This document shows positions 45,368 through 47,555 of a DNA stretch of 47,555 nucleotides, one piece after another. Positions within the stretch are counted from its first letter, which is position 1; each line of letters opens with the position of its first letter. Position numbers and translations under genes: made by a program. The stretch is from assembly GCA_001687465.1 (NCBI GenBank), contig LVLI01000608.1:1-47555 (forward strand). The letters are read 5' to 3'. The notes beneath the pieces were generated by a model. The model was not told the DNA's origin and did not search any database. It saw only the letters and a list, made by a program, of their open reading frames with translations. The DNA is from Halocafeteria seosinensis (lineage: Eukaryota > Sar > Bigyra > Bicosoecida).

Positions 45368-45649
45368 TGGTAGTGGTAAAGTATAGTATTTAATTTCTGT
45401 GCCGATCTATTTGCAATTGAAGATCTTGAGAATAATGGCGACTGTTAATGCAAGAATTTTGAATGGAGACTTTCCGGATGAAGACGGAAATCCAATACTT
45501 ACACGGGTTTCTATATACTCCAAGGGCTTGGTCATTCTATGCAACCCCCTTGAGGAACGTGACTTGTTTGGCAAACTTTGTGTAGGTTCGATTACACAGC
45601 TATCAATGATCGTCAATAACCCTAAGCAAGCGATAGAACTAACCAAACC

Positions 45650-46298
45650 CTATTGTACGGTGCAACAACCTGTACAACTCTTCTTGTTCTCCATGTGGGC
45701 TACCCGCGCACGCAACTCTTTTAGCTCGCGCTCACGTTGCCTCTCCAGTTCGATGGATGAGGTTGTACTCTTGGATGCGGGGTCATTAAGAAAGAAACTG
45801 TATTTCCCAGCAAGAATGACCCATGTCAACACCGTCCAGGCCCATTACATCCGCACTATCCAAGAACTCTTTACACCTGACCGCGAGGACGATATCTTTT
45901 ATCAACTCGCTTTCATCACTACCCAGTCGAACATCTCCGTTCAATAGTCGAATAACTAAAGCAGCAGCGTCTCTCATGCCTTGAATTGCTCCGACGTGAG
46001 ATTGTACAGCTGTAATTCCTCCAAAGATTTCCTGTGTTGTCTCATCGCATTCCTCGGCAGCAACTGTAACTTGAGTGAGGTGTCCACGCTTCAGTTCAAA
46101 GTGCCGCCATTCTTCAGGGTTTCCTTGGGAAGCAAGTTCTAGCGACGTTTTCCTCAGAGCTTCTTCTGTAATGCACCTTGCGTCCTCTATATTCTCTGCT
46201 TCATTCTTCCGATTAGCTCCAAGACTCCAGTCGATCGATCGGATCACGATTTTAGCAAGTTTCTGGAAACCTTTAGGAAAAAAATACTCTACCAGAGA
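45650..46298 (-). CDS. Unrecognised protein ending in a CAAX-like motif, 5' end unresolved
   Basis: Two exons fit: up to 46298-45877 and 45797-45650, separated by a 79-nt intron (donor GTGTAA, phase 2) that joins VLA(V) to SFFLNDPASKSTT. The product contains IEDARCITEEALRKTSLELA, EECDETTQEIFGGITAV and HVGAIQGMRDAAALVIRLLN, helical and charged, then a coiled coil (IELERQRERELKELRARVAH). It ends MENKKSCTGCCTVQ-stop; the final CTVQ with nearby Cys and Lys fits a prenylation box and would place it on a membrane. No ATG lies near the left limit. A good acceptor (TTTCCAG) ends at 46263, so an earlier exon exists upstream, perhaps within or beyond the neighbouring TPR gene, or both are one gene. I do not recognise the family. 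Confidence 0.55.
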
Positions 46299-46325
46299 CT
46301 AGTCACTCGGCTTTCCCAAACGCTG

Positions 46326-47423
46326 TCAGCTTTCCTCGAACCGCGCTTCTATTTCTTTGCAATGTTGCTGTTCTATTTTGTTCCGAGCCATTATTGTCCT
46401 TGTCTTCCTCTTCCTCGTTGCTGGGTCCCGCGGCTCTAGTTGCGGCAGATAGATCGGTTCCTTGTCCCACCGAGGAGCAACTGGATGCAAAACAATTCCT
46501 GAACGTGCTGACGAAGCTAGTGTGATACCCAAAACGCTCAGTATCCGTCTCCACAGTTTTTTAAGGTTTTCCCAATATATCCGCTCTTTCTCCCTTCCAT
46601 TGGCCAGCTTCTCGTCTTGTGCTTGTGTCAGTGCTTCCTCAAGAGCTTCGATACGGTTGATCGTATTGCGAATGAATTGCCTCTTTTGTGGCTGAGTGCC
46701 CTTTACCTGATTTCTGAATATGTCTCCCACTGCAGATATCATATCATCCGCGTTTTGGTTCTCCAATGTCGATAAGTTACCAAAAGCCTTCCAGCTAGCA
46801 AACTTTGCCACTCTGTTTAATGTACCATGCCTGTCTTCTTCCTCTACAACATTTTTGATGAATTCTCTGGTAGCTTCGTTGGTTCTTGGACTATACTTTC
46901 CTTTCTCAATCAAAGCGAATGCTTTACGAAAAGCCGTGGCGCATGCTTCCTCTTTGCGTAGTTGATGGAGCACGATGGCTTGTTCCACCCACTGCAATGG
47001 GTCTTCGGGTTCCAGCTCCAGCGCTTTCCCAGAGCAGCTTGTGGCTTCCTGCTTCTTACCCAAGTTATTTAACGCACTCGCTTTACTCGCATAAATGGAA
47101 GCATCTTGTGGAGAAAGCCGCGCAGCTGTTTCGTAACACTCCACCGCTTGTTCCTCATTCCCTAGACCTCTGAGAGCGTTTCCTTTGTTAAAATAAATGT
47201 CCGCATCCTCTGGGCTCTGTCGAAGAGCGCGATCGTAGCATTCAAGAGCCTGTTCATATTTACGCAGAGCACAGAGTGCTATACCTTTATTGATTAGCGG
47301 CTCTGCTAGTTTTGGGTTGATTTCTAATGCCCGCTCGTAGCATGATATCGCTTCTTCGCGTCCTCCGAGATCGTCGAGAACACTTCCCCGATGCCTCCTG
47401 AGCTTAACCAGTGCTGTGTTCCC
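46326..47423 (-). CDS. TPR protein, 5' end cut or in an upstream exon
   Basis: Open frame with at least four TPR units: DDLGGREEAISCYERALEIN, ALRKYEQALECYDRALRQSP, GLGNEEQAVECYETAARLSP and NLGKKQEATSCSGKALELEP. A helical C-terminal region follows (AVGDIFRNQVKGTQPQKRQF, RIEALEEALTQAQDEKLANG) and a basic tail ending KEIEARFEES. The frame is closed by a TGA at 47424-47426, and no ATG precedes the first TPR, so the real exon probably begins at 47398 after the acceptor GTTAAGCTCAG, with earlier exons outside the window. An intron near the 3' end, linking it to the following minus-strand exon, is possible because an alternative frame from 46554 to 46303 is acidic and open. It is not a copy of the large TPR gene at 19.7-22.5 kb. 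Confidence 0.75.
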   Translation of the reverse strand, partial: GNTALVKLRRHRGSVLDDLGGREEAISCYERALEINPKLAEPLINKGIALCALRKYEQALECYDRALRQSPEDADIYFNKGNALRGLGNEEQAVECYETAARLSPQDASIYASKASALNNLGKKQEATSCSGKALELEPEDPLQWVEQAIVLHQLRKEEACATAFRKAFALIEKGKYSPRTNEATREFIKNVVEEEDRHGTLNRVAKFASWKAFGNLSTLENQNADDMISAVGDIFRNQVKGTQPQKRQFIRNTINRIEALEEALTQAQDEKLANGREKERIYWENLKKLWRRILSVLGITLASSARSGIVLHPVAPRWDKEPIYLPQLEPRDPATRKRKTRTIMARNKIEQQHCKEIEARFEES

Positions 47424-47426
47424 TCA

Positions 47427-47555
47427 CGGCGCATGTCAGCAAGGCTGCAGGAACAGCGGGCCCGTCGCTGCTTAACACGGGCGCATACCGCTCCTCGTTA
47501 AGAGGATGTGGTCAACTTCCCGGCCGGTGGGCTATCTGTCACATTTGTGTGTGTG
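47427..47555. other. Window edge: likely intron sequence and start of (TG)n
   Basis: The last 130 bases show no clear frame continuing the TPR gene. They may be the upstream intron; a donor-like GTATGC (minus strand) occurs near 47489. The final 11 bases are TG repeats, continuing beyond the window. Confidence 0.4.

Noticed and set aside
45399-45947. 182-residue plus-strand frame after the dehydrogenase gene
   Set aside because: It is antisense to the two exons of the CAAX-like gene, which are linked by a good 79-nt intron and show a coiled coil.
1-47555. tRNA, rRNA, CRISPR arrays, insertion sequences and bacterial operon features
   Set aside because: I looked for tRNA T-arm-like boxes, regular spacer-repeat arrays and terminal inverted repeats flanking transposase-like frames and found none; simple dinucleotide tracts and one tandem repeat are the only repeats I can support.

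Overview
This window looks like nuclear DNA from a compact, intron-bearing microbial eukaryote. Most genes need short introns (about 60-90 nt, GTATGT/GTAAGT-type donors, CAG acceptors) to restore reading frames, and genes lie on both strands at very small distances. The gene content is eukaryotic: Arf GTPase activator, cystinosin, a sorting nexin with PXA-PX-nexin C, an XRCC3-type RAD51 paralogue, an mRNA-export adaptor with a UAP56-binding motif, and a bacterial-type uS11 probably for the mitochondrion. A KATNIP (katanin-interacting, DUF4457) homologue and a protein with a PGxGSY motif suggest that the organism builds a cilium or flagellum. I cannot name the lineage; a flagellated protist or alga fits. 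Both ends run into CA/TG dinucleotide tracts, so the contig probably stops at low-complexity DNA.

Layout. 0-6.5 kb: (CA)n, then a membrane-anchored prolyl 4-hydroxylase (minus) divergent from an MFS transporter (plus), which converges on an ArfGAP2/3-type gene (minus). 6.5-10.3 kb: a gene-poor stretch with one possible decayed ORF. 10.3-18.5 kb: an unrecognised coiled-coil protein (plus) whose 3' coding end overlaps that of KATNIP (minus), then cystinosin (minus). 18.5-19.7 kb: an intergenic degenerate tandem repeat. 19.7-26.4 kb: an intronless 953-residue TPR protein (minus), a PGAGSY protein (plus) and a secreted histidine acid phosphatase (minus).

27-35 kb: uS11m, a five-exon (at least) claudin/PMP22-like four-helix membrane protein, a poorly coding stretch, a RING protein whose start codon overlaps the stop of an upstream Lys/Ala-rich basic protein, and a Gln/Ser/Thr-rich coiled-coil protein, all on the minus strand where coding. 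35.8-45.4 kb: UIF/ALY-like export adaptor (plus), XRCC3 (minus), sorting nexin (plus) and a membrane-anchored short-chain dehydrogenase (plus). 45.6 kb to the end: a minus-strand gene ending in a CAAX-like tetrapeptide and a second TPR gene cut by the right edge.

There is no operon logic. The neighbours share promoters (divergent pairs at 2.2-2.7, 22.5-23.0, 35.1-35.8 and 38.9-39.2 kb) and crowd their 3' ends (gaps of 48 and 13 bp, and one 37-bp coding overlap). Exon models were built by hand from frame continuity, splice sites and family knowledge; no search was run.
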